Positions 1 to 7,921 of a stretch of 64,000 nt of DNA are shown here, piece by piece. Origin of the DNA: Christiangramia portivictoriae DSM 23547. GTDB lineage: Bacteria > Bacteroidota > Bacteroidia > Flavobacteriales > Flavobacteriaceae. The first letter of the stretch is position 1. Every line of letters starts with the position of its first letter. Below the pieces are notes generated by a model. The model was not told where the DNA came from and did no database searches. It was given only the letters and a program-made list of their open reading frames with translations. The stretch lies in the NCBI RefSeq assembly GCF_000423045.1, contig NZ_AUHF01000001.1:992001-1056000 (forward strand), given 5' to 3'. Position numbers and translations under genes: made by a program.

Positions 1-193
1 ATAATCTGTCCTGGATCTCGATGAGTAAATTTTTAGTGCTATCGTCTACGGGCTGATCTCTCAACAAACCAATATGAGAATTCAATTCGTCTACCGTTCC
101 ATAGCTTTCAATACGAATATGATGTTTGGGAACCCTTGTTCCTCCAAACAGGGAAGTGGAACCTTTGTCCCCGGTTTTGGTATATATTTTCAT
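1..193 (-). CDS. Cob(I)alamin adenosyltransferase, PduO/MMAB type (partial, C-terminus beyond window)
   Basis: Only the first 64 codons lie in the window. Translated on the minus strand from the ATG at 193-191, it begins [19 protein letters not shown] and continues with the stretch [19 protein letters not shown]. These are the conserved N-terminal ATP-binding and trimer-interface segments of PduO-family ATP:corrinoid adenosyltransferases, which transfer the 5'-deoxyadenosyl group of ATP to cob(I)alamin in the cytosol. The reading frame is open to the left edge, so the rest of the roughly 190-residue protein lies outside. A promoter-like box sits about 20 bases upstream (212-219). Family assignment is firm; nothing can be said about the missing C-terminal half. 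Confidence 0.9.
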   Translation of the reverse strand, partial: MKIYTKTGDKGSTSLFGGTRVPKHHIRIESYGTVDELNSHIGLLRDQPVDDSTKNLLIEIQDRL

Positions 194-211
194 GGCAAAA
201 TTTTATCAGGA

Positions 212-219
212 TAAAAGTA
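212..219 (-). promoter_or_regulatory. Probable -7 box for the adenosyltransferase gene
   Basis: On the minus strand this reads TACTTTTA, one base off the Bacteroidota -7 consensus TAnnTTTG. It lies in a longer word, AGTTCGTACTTTT, that recurs exactly upstream of the ABC-F gene (4474-4486 region). It would put the transcript start about 14 bases before the ATG at 193. No convincing -33 TTG was found. Confidence 0.4.
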
Positions 220-272
220 CGAACTTAAGGAAGCTAAGAAAAATAATGGGGATAGCTTAACATCTCAGAACA

Positions 273-446
273 TCAAAGAAGATCAGATTCTTTTTCCTTT
301 TTACGTTCGAGATAGCGTTTTCTGAAATTACGATTCTTTCGCTCTTTCTTGATTTTCTTACTACGATTGGAATTCCATAGAAAAAATGCGAGAATAGCTA
401 CGATGATTAGAAGGTATAGCCAGGTTTCCCTATCAAGTTCGATCAT
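273..446 (-). CDS. Small single-pass membrane protein, 57 aa, unknown function
   Basis: This short frame starts at ATG 446-444 and ends with TGA at 275-273. The protein begins MIELDRETWLYLLIIVAILA and continues into FFLWN, giving one hydrophobic helix at about residues 9-24. A very basic tail rich in Lys, Arg and Asn follows (about residues 25-53) and ends in a short acidic/hydrophobic tip. The topology suggests a tiny inner-membrane protein with a positively charged cytoplasmic tail. The frame fills the gap between the adenosyltransferase and ABC ATPase genes on the same strand, and its composition is protein-like rather than random. No family was recognised and no function is claimed. Confidence 0.6.
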   Translation of the reverse strand: MIELDRETWLYLLIIVAILAFFLWNSNRSKKIKKERKNRNFRKRYLERKKEKESDLL

Positions 447-494
447 GAGATGTGTTTAGAGGCTTAAAGTTACAAAAAACCTTAAAATGTTGAG

Positions 495-1199
495 TTAGAC
501 GGTGGGAGTATGGAGAGTTTTACGTTCATCGGTCTCTATTCTTCCATCTTTTAATCGAATGACTCTGTGTGCGTGTTCAGCGATATCTTCTTCGTGGGTG
601 ACCAGGATCACGGTGTTTCCTGCGGCGTGGATCTCATCAAAAAGGTGCATGATCTCTACTGAAGTTTTGGAATCCAGGTTTCCGGTTGGCTCATCGGCCA
701 GTATGATGGAGGGTTTGTTTACCAGTGCACGGCCTACAGCAACCCGCTGTCGCTGTCCTCCTGAAAGCTGATTGGGTTTATGATCCATTCGGTCACCAAG
801 TCCCACACTGCGAAGCACTTCTTCCGCCCGATCCTTGCGTTGCGATTTTGTTGCCCCGGCATAGACCATTGGTAAAGCTACGTTGTCGAGTGCAGTTGTT
901 CTGGGAAGTAAGTTGAAGGTTTGAAATACAAATCCAATTTCTTTATTCCGAATTTCAGCCAGTTCATCATCACTCATTTTGCTGGCGTCTTTTCCATTTA
1001 ATATATAAGAACCGGAAGTAGGAGTATCCAGGCAGCCCAGGAGATTCATCAAGGTAGATTTCCCTGAACCTGAAGGGCCCATGATCGCGACATATTCTCC
1101 ACGTTCAATATCCAGGTCGATACCTTTCAGAACTTTGACAACTTCCTGTCCCAGTGGAAAGTCCCTGGTAATACTACGAATTTCGATTACTTTACTCAT
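495..1199 (-). CDS. ABC transporter ATP-binding protein, LolD/MacB type
   Basis: A 234-residue stand-alone ABC ATPase. The Walker A motif GPSGSGKST is at residues 41-49, the Q-loop is in [11 protein letters not shown] near 90-100, the signature LSGGQ is at 145-149, Walker B IILADEP at 165-171, and the H-loop VTHEED follows near 199. The phrase GNLDSKT after Walker B and the NLLPR segment are typical of the LolD/MacB/FtsE class, whose members drive lipoprotein release, drug/peptide export or other mechanotransmission rather than classic substrate import. No permease gene is adjacent, so the partner membrane protein is encoded elsewhere. It lies 43 bases downstream of the methyltransferase gene on the same strand. 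Confidence 0.85.
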   Translation of the reverse strand: MSKVIEIRSITRDFPLGQEVVKVLKGIDLDIERGEYVAIMGPSGSGKSTLMNLLGCLDTPTSGSYILNGKDASKMSDDELAEIRNKEIGFVFQTFNLLPRTTALDNVALPMVYAGATKSQRKDRAEEVLRSVGLGDRMDHKPNQLSGGQRQRVAVGRALVNKPSIILADEPTGNLDSKTSVEIMHLFDEIHAAGNTVILVTHEEDIAEHAHRVIRLKDGRIETDERKTLHTPTV

Positions 1200-1242
1200 G
1201 AAATTGAATTTACGCTTGTTTGACGGCGATTCAACTAATTTG

Positions 1243-2049
1243 TTACACCCTAATCGTAAAATGCTCTTTTACCTGTTCACTTCGGAAGAAGACCAAACCC
1301 CATTGATACGTATCAATTGAAACCCGAACCTGCGGGTGTTCTTTAATTTCTTTCCAGGCTTCCTGCATTTCAGCAGACCAGTGGATGTCGTCAAAAATGA
1401 AAACAGAATCGTTGTGTGCTAGAGGTAAGAGCTTCAGGAAATATTCCAGTGTAGCCTGCTTGTGGTGATTTCCGTCGAAATATATAAGATCGAATTTCTC
1501 TGAAGTTTTCTGTTTGCTAGTGGTTGGTCGGAATTTTCCAGTTAGATCAGAAATGACATATTCAATTTTGTCAACTCTCAGGTCAATATTGTCAAACCCA
1601 AACTTATCAAATTGTTGCTGGGCGATCCCGGCGGTTTCTTTGCAGCCTTCGATAGTGATTAAATTTGTACCCCTGTTTGCTGCCATGGCTGCGGAAGCGA
1701 TGCCTAGTGATGTTCCAAGTTCCAGGGCATTTTTCACCTTCAGATAATTCACGATCCTCGCTAATAATCTGGCTCTGAAAAGTGTGATCCCGGCATTTTT
1801 CGCGATGGCATGCACCGGTCTTTGATTGGAATTAAAAACCCTGCTTCCGGCACCAAAATCTTCTACTTCAATAATTTCTTTATTCCGAAGAAGATCATTC
1901 CGAAACTCTTTGATCTGTGCATATTCTGAATGTTCCGTTGTATCATAAAAGCATCTGGTCACCAAATTATAAACAAAAGGGGAGTGAAGACCGTGTTGGT
2001 TCTGGCTTTTCAGGAGAAAGTTGATATAGGATTTGAGTTGGAAGTACAA
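1243..2049 (-). CDS. Class I SAM-dependent O-methyltransferase
   Basis: A 268-residue protein with a Rossmann methyltransferase core. Motif I ([12 protein letters not shown]) is at about residues 108-119, the acidic strand-2 end is in LITIEGCKE, and the substrate/metal-side segments YFDGNHHKQ and FIFDDIHWS match the O-methyltransferase/catechol-methyltransferase fold (Methyltransf_24-like), where paired Asp residues often bind a metal. Substrate unknown. The N-terminal ~100 residues probably form a helical lid. It precedes the ABC ATPase gene on the same strand and may be cotranscribed. Its upstream side abuts the inverted heptamer repeat that borders the S23/IVP gene, so the original neighbour may have been the ABC-F gene. 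Confidence 0.8.
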   Translation of the reverse strand: MYFQLKSYINFLLKSQNQHGLHSPFVYNLVTRCFYDTTEHSEYAQIKEFRNDLLRNKEIIEVEDFGAGSRVFNSNQRPVHAIAKNAGITLFRARLLARIVNYLKVKNALELGTSLGIASAAMAANRGTNLITIEGCKETAGIAQQQFDKFGFDNIDLRVDKIEYVISDLTGKFRPTTSKQKTSEKFDLIYFDGNHHKQATLEYFLKLLPLAHNDSVFIFDDIHWSAEMQEAWKEIKEHPQVRVSIDTYQWGLVFFRSEQVKEHFTIRV

Positions 2050-2063
2050 GGTAGTTAGATCTT

Positions 2064-2089
2064 AGTGGAGAGTGGAAAGTGAACAGTGG
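2064..2089. repeat. Left inverted copy of the GGAGAGT heptamer tract
   Basis: The plus strand carries AGTGGAGAGTGGAAAGTG followed by a degenerate AACAGTGG. It is the reverse complement, with decay, of the ACTCTCC tract at 2512-2543. The two face each other across the four-helix-bundle gene. Confidence 0.7.
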
Positions 2090-2093
2090 CGTT

Positions 2094-2468
2094 TTAATTG
2101 GTTTTCTTATTTTTCAGGTAATATTGAAGACTTCTTATCATTTTAAGTAGTTCAAGTAATTTGTTGCGTGCGTTATTATTTTCTAATTCTGAAATATAAT
2201 TTCTTCGAAAGGCAATAGCACAACAGGTGACACATTCTCTAACGGAACCTTCTGCAATTTGAAGAAAGCGGTGGAATTGAGGATCAGAATCTCCAGAGCC
2301 TTCGGCTGTATTTAAAGCTATAGAAACCGCTGCTCTGATAAATTGAGAACTCAAACCATACTTTTCAGAATTAGGAAACTTGGAGCTAAGATCATAAGCA
2401 GTATCTGCAAAATCCAATGCTTTTTGATATACTTTTAAATCTTCAAAAATAAATTTCACCTCGCTCAT
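2094..2468 (-). CDS. Four-helix bundle protein (S23 / 23S rRNA IVP family)
   Basis: A 124-residue all-helical protein. The N-terminal FEDLKVYQKALDFAD, the central GLSSQFIRAAVSIALN followed by TAEGSG, and FLQIAEGSVRECVTC are hallmark segments of the family first seen as proteins encoded in 23S rRNA intervening sequences and related to the Avd accessory proteins of diversity-generating retroelements. Members form pentameric barrels with a basic surface; their usual role is unclear. Here it is not inside an rRNA gene and no reverse transcriptase or template repeat is nearby. The gene sits alone between two inverted heptamer tracts, which gives it the look of a small cassette inserted between the methyltransferase and ABC-F genes. 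The cassette idea is inference. Confidence 0.85.
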   Translation of the reverse strand: MSEVKFIFEDLKVYQKALDFADTAYDLSSKFPNSEKYGLSSQFIRAAVSIALNTAEGSGDSDPQFHRFLQIAEGSVRECVTCCAIAFRRNYISELENNNARNKLLELLKMIRSLQYYLKNKKTN

Positions 2469-2511
2469 ACAAACTAAAACTTAATATTATTATTGGGTCC
2501 CAACATATTAA

Positions 2512-2543
2512 ACTCTCCACTCTCCACTCTCCACTCTCCACTC
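2512..2543. repeat. Tandem heptamer ACTCTCC, four perfect copies plus a partial
   Basis: Four head-to-tail ACTCTCC units run from 2512 to 2539 and continue into ACTC before degenerating (GTCACGCTCC). The tract lies 44 bases upstream of the four-helix-bundle gene and ends 18 bases before the stop codon of the ABC-F gene. An inverted, partly degenerate copy is at 2064-2089. Confidence 0.85.
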
Positions 2544-2561
2544 GTCACGCTCCACAAAAAA

Positions 2562-4436
2562 CTACCCCTCCAGCTTTTCCATCAACTCGAACCAGCGCAT
2601 GGTTTTTTCCTCGATCGTATCTTCAACTTCCTTCAGTTCTTTGGATCTTTCGGCGACTTCCTCTCCGCTTAATTCTTCCAGGAAGCTTTGCTGAATTTTT
2701 TCTTTTTTCTGCTCCAGTTTTGCGATCTCCTTTTCAAGTTTGCTGAATTCCTTCTTTTCGTTGTAGCTAAGTGAAGCTCCGGAACTGCTGGATTTGTATT
2801 CTTTTTTCTCTTTCGCATCTGCTGGTTTCTCAGCTTCGACCGCTTCAGGTTTTGGTTTGGATGCCTGGTACTCTCGATAGTCGGTGTAATTTCCGGGGAA
2901 ATCGGTAATTGCGCCGCCACCTTCGAATACAAAGAGGTGATCGGTTATTTTGTCCATAAAGTACCGGTCGTGAGAAACCACGATGATACATCCCGGGAAA
3001 TCCATTAGGAAATTTTCAAGGACATTCAGCGTAAGTACATCCAGGTCATTGGTAGGCTCATCGAGAATAAGGAAATTCGGATTCTGAATAAGAACAGTAC
3101 ATAAGTAAAGTCGTTTCTTTTCACCACCACTCAGTTTTTCCACAAAATCATATTGCTTCTTTCTGCTGAAAAGAAAACGTTCCAGCAATTGTTCCGCAGA
3201 GATCTGTCGGCCCTTTTTAAGCGGAATGTAATCGCCAAACTCTTTAATCACCTCAATCACTTTCTGTCCCGGCTTGATCTTAATACCCTTCTGAGTATAA
3301 TATCCGAACTTTACCGTTTCACCGATAACGATCTTGCCGGTATCTGGCTCCATGTTCCCGGTAAGCATATTGAGAAAAGTAGATTTTCCTGTTCCGTTTT
3401 TCCCAATAATTCCAATACGCTCCCCTTTTAAAAAGTTATAGCTGAAGTTTTTCATCAGCTTTTTACTGCCAAGCTCTTTAGAGATATTGTGAATTTCCAC
3501 GATCTTGGTACCCAGACGCTCCATGTTCAGTTCAAGCTGAACCTTATGATCCTGTCTTCTTTGACCAGCACGGTGTTTGATCTCGTGAAAATCTTCGATC
3601 CTGGATTTTGATTTGGTGGTTCTGGCCTTTGGCTGGCGGCGCATCCATTCCAGTTCCTTTTTGTATAGTTGCTGGGCTTTATCGGTATTGGTAGCTTCCA
3701 GCTGATGTCTTTCTTCCTTTTTATCCAGGTAATAGGAGTAATTTCCTTTATAAGTATATAATTTACCGTCTTCCAGCTCCACGATTTCGTTACAGACCCG
3801 TTCCAGGAAATAACGGTCGTGAGTAACCATAAAAATGGTAAAATCCTGTTTTCTGAAATATTCTTCCAGCCATTCGATCATATCAAGATCCAGGTGGTTG
3901 GTAGGTTCATCGAGGATAATAAAGTCAGGTTTTTTCAGAAGCATCCTGGCCAGTGCCAAGCGTTTTTTTTGCCCTCCGGAAAGATTTTTAACAACGGCCT
4001 GCAGATCTTCCAGGTTAAGCTTGAAGAGAATTTGTTTGAATTCGGTTTCAAAATCCCAGGCATTATTAGCTTCCATGGCATCCATTGCCTTTTGCAGCGC
4101 CTCAGAATCCTCAGGGTTTTCCATCGCCTTTTCATATTGAGCAACCACTTCCAGAGTAGGATTTTCACTGGAAAAAATACTTTGCTCGATAGTGAGTTCT
4201 GGATCAAGATCAGGTTCCTGGGAAAGGAAGGCAACACGAATATCGTTGCGATAAATGACCTGGCCTTCATCAGGGGAATCTGTTCCGGCAAGAATGTTTA
4301 ATAAACTGGTTTTTCCAGTCCCGTTCTTGGCTACAAAACCCACTTTCTGATCTTTGTTAATTCCGAAGCTAATTTGTTCGAATAAAACACGTTCGCCGTA
4401 TGACTTTGCTATATTTTCTACTGAAAGGTAATTCAT
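2562..4436 (-). CDS. ABC-F family ATPase (Uup/EttA-like ribosome-associated factor)
   Basis: A 624-residue soluble protein with two ABC domains and no membrane segment. Domain 1 has Walker A AKNGTGKTS near residues 36-44, signature LSGGQKKR and Walker B FIILDEPTNHLD. A charged linker of about 80 residues follows (YYLDKKEERHQLEA onward, with the RQPKARTTKSKSR segment). Domain 2 has GKNGTGKST, LSGGEKKR and FLILDEPTNDLD. A Lys/Glu-rich C-terminal coiled coil (about 555-620) matches the Uup-type arm. ABC-F proteins bind the ribosomal E site and modulate translation or ribosome integrity. A good promoter box lies upstream at 4474-4481, and transcription diverges from the wza glycan operon. Confidence 0.92.
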   Translation of the reverse strand: MNYLSVENIAKSYGERVLFEQISFGINKDQKVGFVAKNGTGKTSLLNILAGTDSPDEGQVIYRNDIRVAFLSQEPDLDPELTIEQSIFSSENPTLEVVAQYEKAMENPEDSEALQKAMDAMEANNAWDFETEFKQILFKLNLEDLQAVVKNLSGGQKKRLALARMLLKKPDFIILDEPTNHLDLDMIEWLEEYFRKQDFTIFMVTHDRYFLERVCNEIVELEDGKLYTYKGNYSYYLDKKEERHQLEATNTDKAQQLYKKELEWMRRQPKARTTKSKSRIEDFHEIKHRAGQRRQDHKVQLELNMERLGTKIVEIHNISKELGSKKLMKNFSYNFLKGERIGIIGKNGTGKSTFLNMLTGNMEPDTGKIVIGETVKFGYYTQKGIKIKPGQKVIEVIKEFGDYIPLKKGRQISAEQLLERFLFSRKKQYDFVEKLSGGEKKRLYLCTVLIQNPNFLILDEPTNDLDVLTLNVLENFLMDFPGCIIVVSHDRYFMDKITDHLFVFEGGGAITDFPGNYTDYREYQASKPKPEAVEAEKPADAKEKKEYKSSSSGASLSYNEKKEFSKLEKEIAKLEQKKEKIQQSFLEELSGEEVAERSKELKEVEDTIEEKTMRWFELMEKLEG

Positions 4437-4473
4437 GGTATTGTTATCAGTTCTCTGTTGTCCGTTACGGGTT

Positions 4474-4481
4474 CAAAAGTA
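4474..4481 (-). promoter_or_regulatory. Probable promoter -7 box for the ABC-F gene
   Basis: Minus-strand TACTTTTG fits the Bacteroidota -7 consensus TAnnTTTG exactly and lies within AGTTCGTACTTTTG, a word shared with the region upstream of the adenosyltransferase gene. The predicted start would leave a leader of about 33 bases before the ATG at 4436. No clear -33 box was seen. Confidence 0.5.
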
Positions 4482-4630
4482 CGAACTATGCGGGAAGAAT
4501 TAGCAGAAATAAGAGTGTATAAAGATTACTGAAATAGAGCGCCTAAAAGTTTTACGATGGTTTATTTGAAATTAATGTTCGAGGACGGGTAGATTTCAAC
4601 GGTAAAATTTTATTATTAGCTCGTAAAAAC

Positions 4631-4638
4631 TATATTTG
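4631..4638 (+). promoter_or_regulatory. Probable promoter -7 box for the wza-wzc operon
   Basis: TATATTTG is a perfect match to TAnnTTTG in the 220-base divergent gap between the ABC-F gene and wza. A start 4-6 bases downstream (about 4643) would leave only about 18 bases before the ATG at 4661 and about 6 before the GTG at 4649, which favours the ATG as the real start. No -33 TTG was found at the expected distance. Confidence 0.5.
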
Positions 4639-4660
4639 TTAAAACAATGTGAAGCTCTCT

Positions 4661-5449
4661 ATGCGACTTAAATCTTTTTTGCTTTTACTCGCTACCATAC
4701 TAACTTTGACTTCTTGTTTATCTACAAAAAGAATTTCTTATCTACAGGAAAATGAAAATTTTAAGGATAGTATCATAAAAATTGAACGTTTAAAGAAGCC
4801 TTATAGAATACAGACTGGTGATTTACTGAGTATTCGGGTGAAAGCTCTGGACCAAGAATTGGTAGGCATGTTTAATCCAATTACTGAGTCAAATTTGACT
4901 GCTACCACAGAAGAGTCAGTTTATTTCGATGGATTTACCGTCGATGATCATGGTAATATTAGGGTACCAACAATGGGAGAAATCAATGTTTTAGGTTATA
5001 CTGAAACGGAAGTTCGGCAGCTTATTGAGAAAAAAATGCTTGAAGAGTATTTTAAAGAGGAGGCCAATATATTCGTGACCGTAAAACTAGCTGGAATTCG
5101 TTATATGACCCTTGGGGAAATAGGACAGGGCAGTCAGGTAATTTATAAAAATCAAGTTACTATAATGGAAGCAATAGCGAACGCAGGAGGTATAGATGCT
5201 TTGGGTGATAGGCAAAATGTAAAGCTAATCAGACAGTACCCTTCAGGGGAGGAAGTTCATACATTAGATGTAACAGATATTGATATCATTAATAGTCCCT
5301 ACTATTTTATACAACCACATGATATTATAGTGGTAAATCCTTTACCTCAAAAAGCATTAGGTATTGGTACAACTGGTTTAGAAGTTTTTCGTACAATCGC
5401 AAGCCTGGTAACCTTAGCAACGTCAATTTATTTTATAGCAACACGTTAA
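4661..5449 (+). CDS. wza: Polysaccharide export outer-membrane lipoprotein Wza
   Basis: The chosen ATG at 4661 gives 262 residues starting MRLKSFLLLLATILTLTSC, a lipoprotein signal peptide with lipobox LTSC (Cys19). A GTG at 4649 would add four residues but leaves almost no leader after the predicted promoter. The mature protein has the poly-export domain (YRIQTGDLLSIRV, then DDHGNIRVPTMGEINVLG) and one SLBB-type segment (GEIGQGSQVIYKNQVTIMEA through GDRQNVKLIR). It ends in a hydrophobic helix, GLEVFRTIASLVTLATSIYF, as expected for the outer-membrane-spanning helix of Wza octamers. Wza forms the outer-membrane channel for capsule or exopolysaccharide. The stop overlaps the wzc start (TAATG). 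Confidence 0.9.
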   Translation: MRLKSFLLLLATILTLTSCLSTKRISYLQENENFKDSIIKIERLKKPYRIQTGDLLSIRVKALDQELVGMFNPITESNLTATTEESVYFDGFTVDDHGNIRVPTMGEINVLGYTETEVRQLIEKKMLEEYFKEEANIFVTVKLAGIRYMTLGEIGQGSQVIYKNQVTIMEAIANAGGIDALGDRQNVKLIRQYPSGEEVHTLDVTDIDIINSPYYFIQPHDIIVVNPLPQKALGIGTTGLEVFRTIASLVTLATSIYFIATR

Positions 5450-7917
5450 TGGCGCATGAGGATGATCATATTAGCGATGTAGGTTCGACCTTTGACTTCA
5501 AGGGGTTTGTATTAAAAATCCTAAGTTATTGGCATTTGATCTTATTATCTATTGGTATTAGTTTAGGTGTAGCTTACTACAATAATGTAAGAAAATTACC
5601 GGTTTATAGAATGGATAACCTTGTTTCCATAAAAGATGATCAAAATCCATTTTTTACTGCAAATACTAGTTTGACTTTCAATTGGGGCGGTACCTCAGAT
5701 AAAGTAAGTACGGCAATAACCATACTAAATTCCAGATCTCATAACGAAGAAGTTGTCGAAGATCTCCAGTTCTATATCAATTATCTGGAGGAAGGTGAAT
5801 ATCAGCGAATAGATGCCTACGGCAGAACTCCATTTAGAATTGATGCTGACACTACATCGTTTCAGGCAAATAACGTGATTCTAACATTTGTGATGATCGA
5901 TGAAACCAATTTTCAAATTTCTACAGAGATACCAAACAACCTAGCCCGAACAAATTACTTCTCAAAGGAAAATGACACTAGGGTTATGGAAGCTGGTCCG
6001 TTCCAAAGAAATTTTAAAATAGGAGAACGCATCAGTCTACCATTTTTCCATGGAATAGTTCATCGTACGGAGCAACCTTTACAACCTAATAAAAAATTCT
6101 ATGTTAGTTTCTCGAACTTTGATAGTGCTGTTGGACGATATCGAAATGTATCGGTTCAACCTCAGGGTCAAGGATCTTCCATTTTGAAATTAAGTCAAAC
6201 GGGATTAAATAAAACGAGACTTGTAGATTACCTGAATGGATCAATAGATGTTTTGAGCAGAAATATGCTCGAAAGGAAGAATTTGTTTGCAACAAAAACA
6301 ATCCGTTTTATTGATAGCAGCTTGGCCGTACAGGCAGCACAATTGAAAAATGTTCAGGATTCGCTGAATAATTTTAGAAATCAAAATTCCATACTGAATA
6401 TTTCTGCTGAAGGAGATCAATTAACAGGGAGACTTTCAGATTTAGATATTCAGAAAGAACAGATTCGAAGACAAATCAGTTACTATAATACTCTTCAGGA
6501 TTACCTTCAAACTCGAACAGATTACTCTAATGTTCCTGCACCAAGTGTTGCTGGTATAAGTGAAGGAAGTATATCGAGTGGGGTATCTAGAATCATACAA
6601 TTAGCAGAGGAAAGAAGTAATTATCAGTATACATTAAGAGAAAACTCTCCTGTTTTTAACGATATAGACAGGCAAATAAATTCTGTTAAGGCTGTGCTAT
6701 TAGAAAATATTCAATCTTCTACAGGTTTATTGAAATCCGAATTACGGGATATTAACGGACTAATAAGTAGATACGAATCTCAAATTAAGACCTTGCCACA
6801 AGAGGAACAGGATCTTTTAAAAATTCAGAGACAGTATGCTATTAATGAACGGACTTACAATATGTTTCTTGAAAAAAGAAGTGAAGCTGGTTTAGTTAAA
6901 GCTGCAAATGTGAGCGATGTTCTCGTTATTGACAAAGCTAAAGATACAGGAGGTGGCCGGATAGGACCAGATACCCAATTAAATTATGTCATGGCAGTAA
7001 TGACCGGAGGTCTGGTACCCCTTACATTTGTATTCCTCTTGGTTTTTTTAAATACCAATATTCATAATGCACAGGAAATTACCCGACTATCAGCGATACC
7101 TATAATAGGTTTGATTGGAAAAAATAAAGGAGATACTAATCTCGCCGTATTCAGTTCACCAAAATCCTCAATTTCGGAAAGTTTTCGAGGCCTGAGATCA
7201 AGTTTGCAATTCTTATATAAACGACAAGGCTTAACTGGTGCAAAAACGGTACTTATAACGTCATCTGTTTCCGGTGAGGGTAAAACCTTCTGTGCGATGA
7301 ATTTGGCAACAGTTTTTGCACTTAGCGAGAAAAAAACGGTTTTAGTAGGGGTAGATTTACGAAAGCCAAAAATCTTTGATGATTTTAAATTAAATAATGA
7401 TTTAGGGATAGTAAATTATCTTATAGATCAAGCAAAAAAAGAAGAAATTATCCAGAGAAGTGAAATACCATATTTAGATGTCATAACTTCAGGTCCGGTT
7501 CCTCCTAATCCTTCAGAATTATTAATGACTGAGAAAATGGACGAATTGATAAAGTGTTTAAAGGCTGAATATGATTATATCATTCTCGATACACCGCCGA
7601 TCGGTATGGTTGCAGACGCGCTAAACCTTGTTAAACACGCTGATGCAACTCTCTATTTGATTCGTCAGGATTATACAAAAAGGGGTATGCTTGAGACTAT
7701 CAACGAGAAATTTAAAAAAGGCGAGGTTAAAAATATTAGTTTTATTCTTAACCATTTTCAACACAGCGCCAAATATGGTTATGGTTATGGTTACGGCTAC
7801 GGCTACGGCTATGGCTACGGTTATAATAGATATGCAAAGGGATACTATGGTGCAAGTCCTTCAAAAGCACATCAGTTGAAAAGGTCGTGGAGAAAATTTA
7901 TGAGAAACTTCGAATAA
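5449..7917 (+). CDS. wzc: Wzc-like polysaccharide co-polymerase / BY-type tyrosine kinase
   Basis: An 822-residue inner-membrane protein. One membrane helix is near residues 25-45 and a second near 505-530, enclosing a large periplasmic Wzz/GNVR-type domain with coiled-coil stretches. The cytoplasmic kinase has Walker A VSGEGKT at about 606-612, Walker A' VGVDLRKP near 633-640 (first Asp of the usual DxDxR replaced by Gly), and Walker B YIILDTPP near 705. The C-terminus is a tyrosine cluster of alternating Tyr-Gly (about residues 776-792) followed by NRYAKGYYG. Such clusters are autophosphorylated and control chain length and Wza-Wzc assembly. It overlaps wza by one base and ends four bases before the convergent asnB gene. 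Confidence 0.92.
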   Translation: MAHEDDHISDVGSTFDFKGFVLKILSYWHLILLSIGISLGVAYYNNVRKLPVYRMDNLVSIKDDQNPFFTANTSLTFNWGGTSDKVSTAITILNSRSHNEEVVEDLQFYINYLEEGEYQRIDAYGRTPFRIDADTTSFQANNVILTFVMIDETNFQISTEIPNNLARTNYFSKENDTRVMEAGPFQRNFKIGERISLPFFHGIVHRTEQPLQPNKKFYVSFSNFDSAVGRYRNVSVQPQGQGSSILKLSQTGLNKTRLVDYLNGSIDVLSRNMLERKNLFATKTIRFIDSSLAVQAAQLKNVQDSLNNFRNQNSILNISAEGDQLTGRLSDLDIQKEQIRRQISYYNTLQDYLQTRTDYSNVPAPSVAGISEGSISSGVSRIIQLAEERSNYQYTLRENSPVFNDIDRQINSVKAVLLENIQSSTGLLKSELRDINGLISRYESQIKTLPQEEQDLLKIQRQYAINERTYNMFLEKRSEAGLVKAANVSDVLVIDKAKDTGGGRIGPDTQLNYVMAVMTGGLVPLTFVFLLVFLNTNIHNAQEITRLSAIPIIGLIGKNKGDTNLAVFSSPKSSISESFRGLRSSLQFLYKRQGLTGAKTVLITSSVSGEGKTFCAMNLATVFALSEKKTVLVGVDLRKPKIFDDFKLNNDLGIVNYLIDQAKKEEIIQRSEIPYLDVITSGPVPPNPSELLMTEKMDELIKCLKAEYDYIILDTPPIGMVADALNLVKHADATLYLIRQDYTKRGMLETINEKFKKGEVKNISFILNHFQHSAKYGYGYGYGYGYGYGYGYNRYAKGYYGASPSKAHQLKRSWRKFMRNFE
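7774..7824 (+). repeat. In-frame hexanucleotide repeat (TAYGGY) encoding the Tyr-Gly tail of Wzc
   Basis: Eight and a half tandem 6-base units TA(T/C)GG(T/C) encode Tyr-Gly repeats at the end of wzc. Because the unit is six bases, gain or loss of units changes tail length without shifting the frame. Confidence 0.85.
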
Positions 7918-7921
7918 CGTA

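Noticed and set aside
2094-2468. Diversity-generating retroelement, suggested by the Avd-related four-helix protein
   Set aside because: No reverse transcriptase and no adenine-variable template/variable repeat pair was seen nearby.
2512-2543. Heptamer tract considered as a CRISPR array
   Set aside because: Units are seven bases with no spacers; this is a simple tandem repeat.
2669-2932. An 87-codon alternate frame within the 3' part of the ABC-F gene
   Set aside because: It follows the Lys/Glu-rich coiled-coil codons in another frame and has the low-complexity composition expected from that.
3819-4301. A 160-codon plus-strand frame inside the ABC-F gene
   Set aside because: Antisense shadow of a strongly conserved ABC-F coding region; no domain, no promoter.
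4649-4660. GTG start for wza four codons upstream of the ATG
   Set aside because: The predicted promoter box at 4631-4638 would leave only about six bases of leader, and the ATG at 4661 already gives an ideal lipoprotein signal peptide. Not excluded, but less likely.
7774-7824. Hexamer tract considered as contingency frameshift repeat
   Set aside because: The unit is a multiple of three, so length changes cannot switch the gene off; only tail length can vary.
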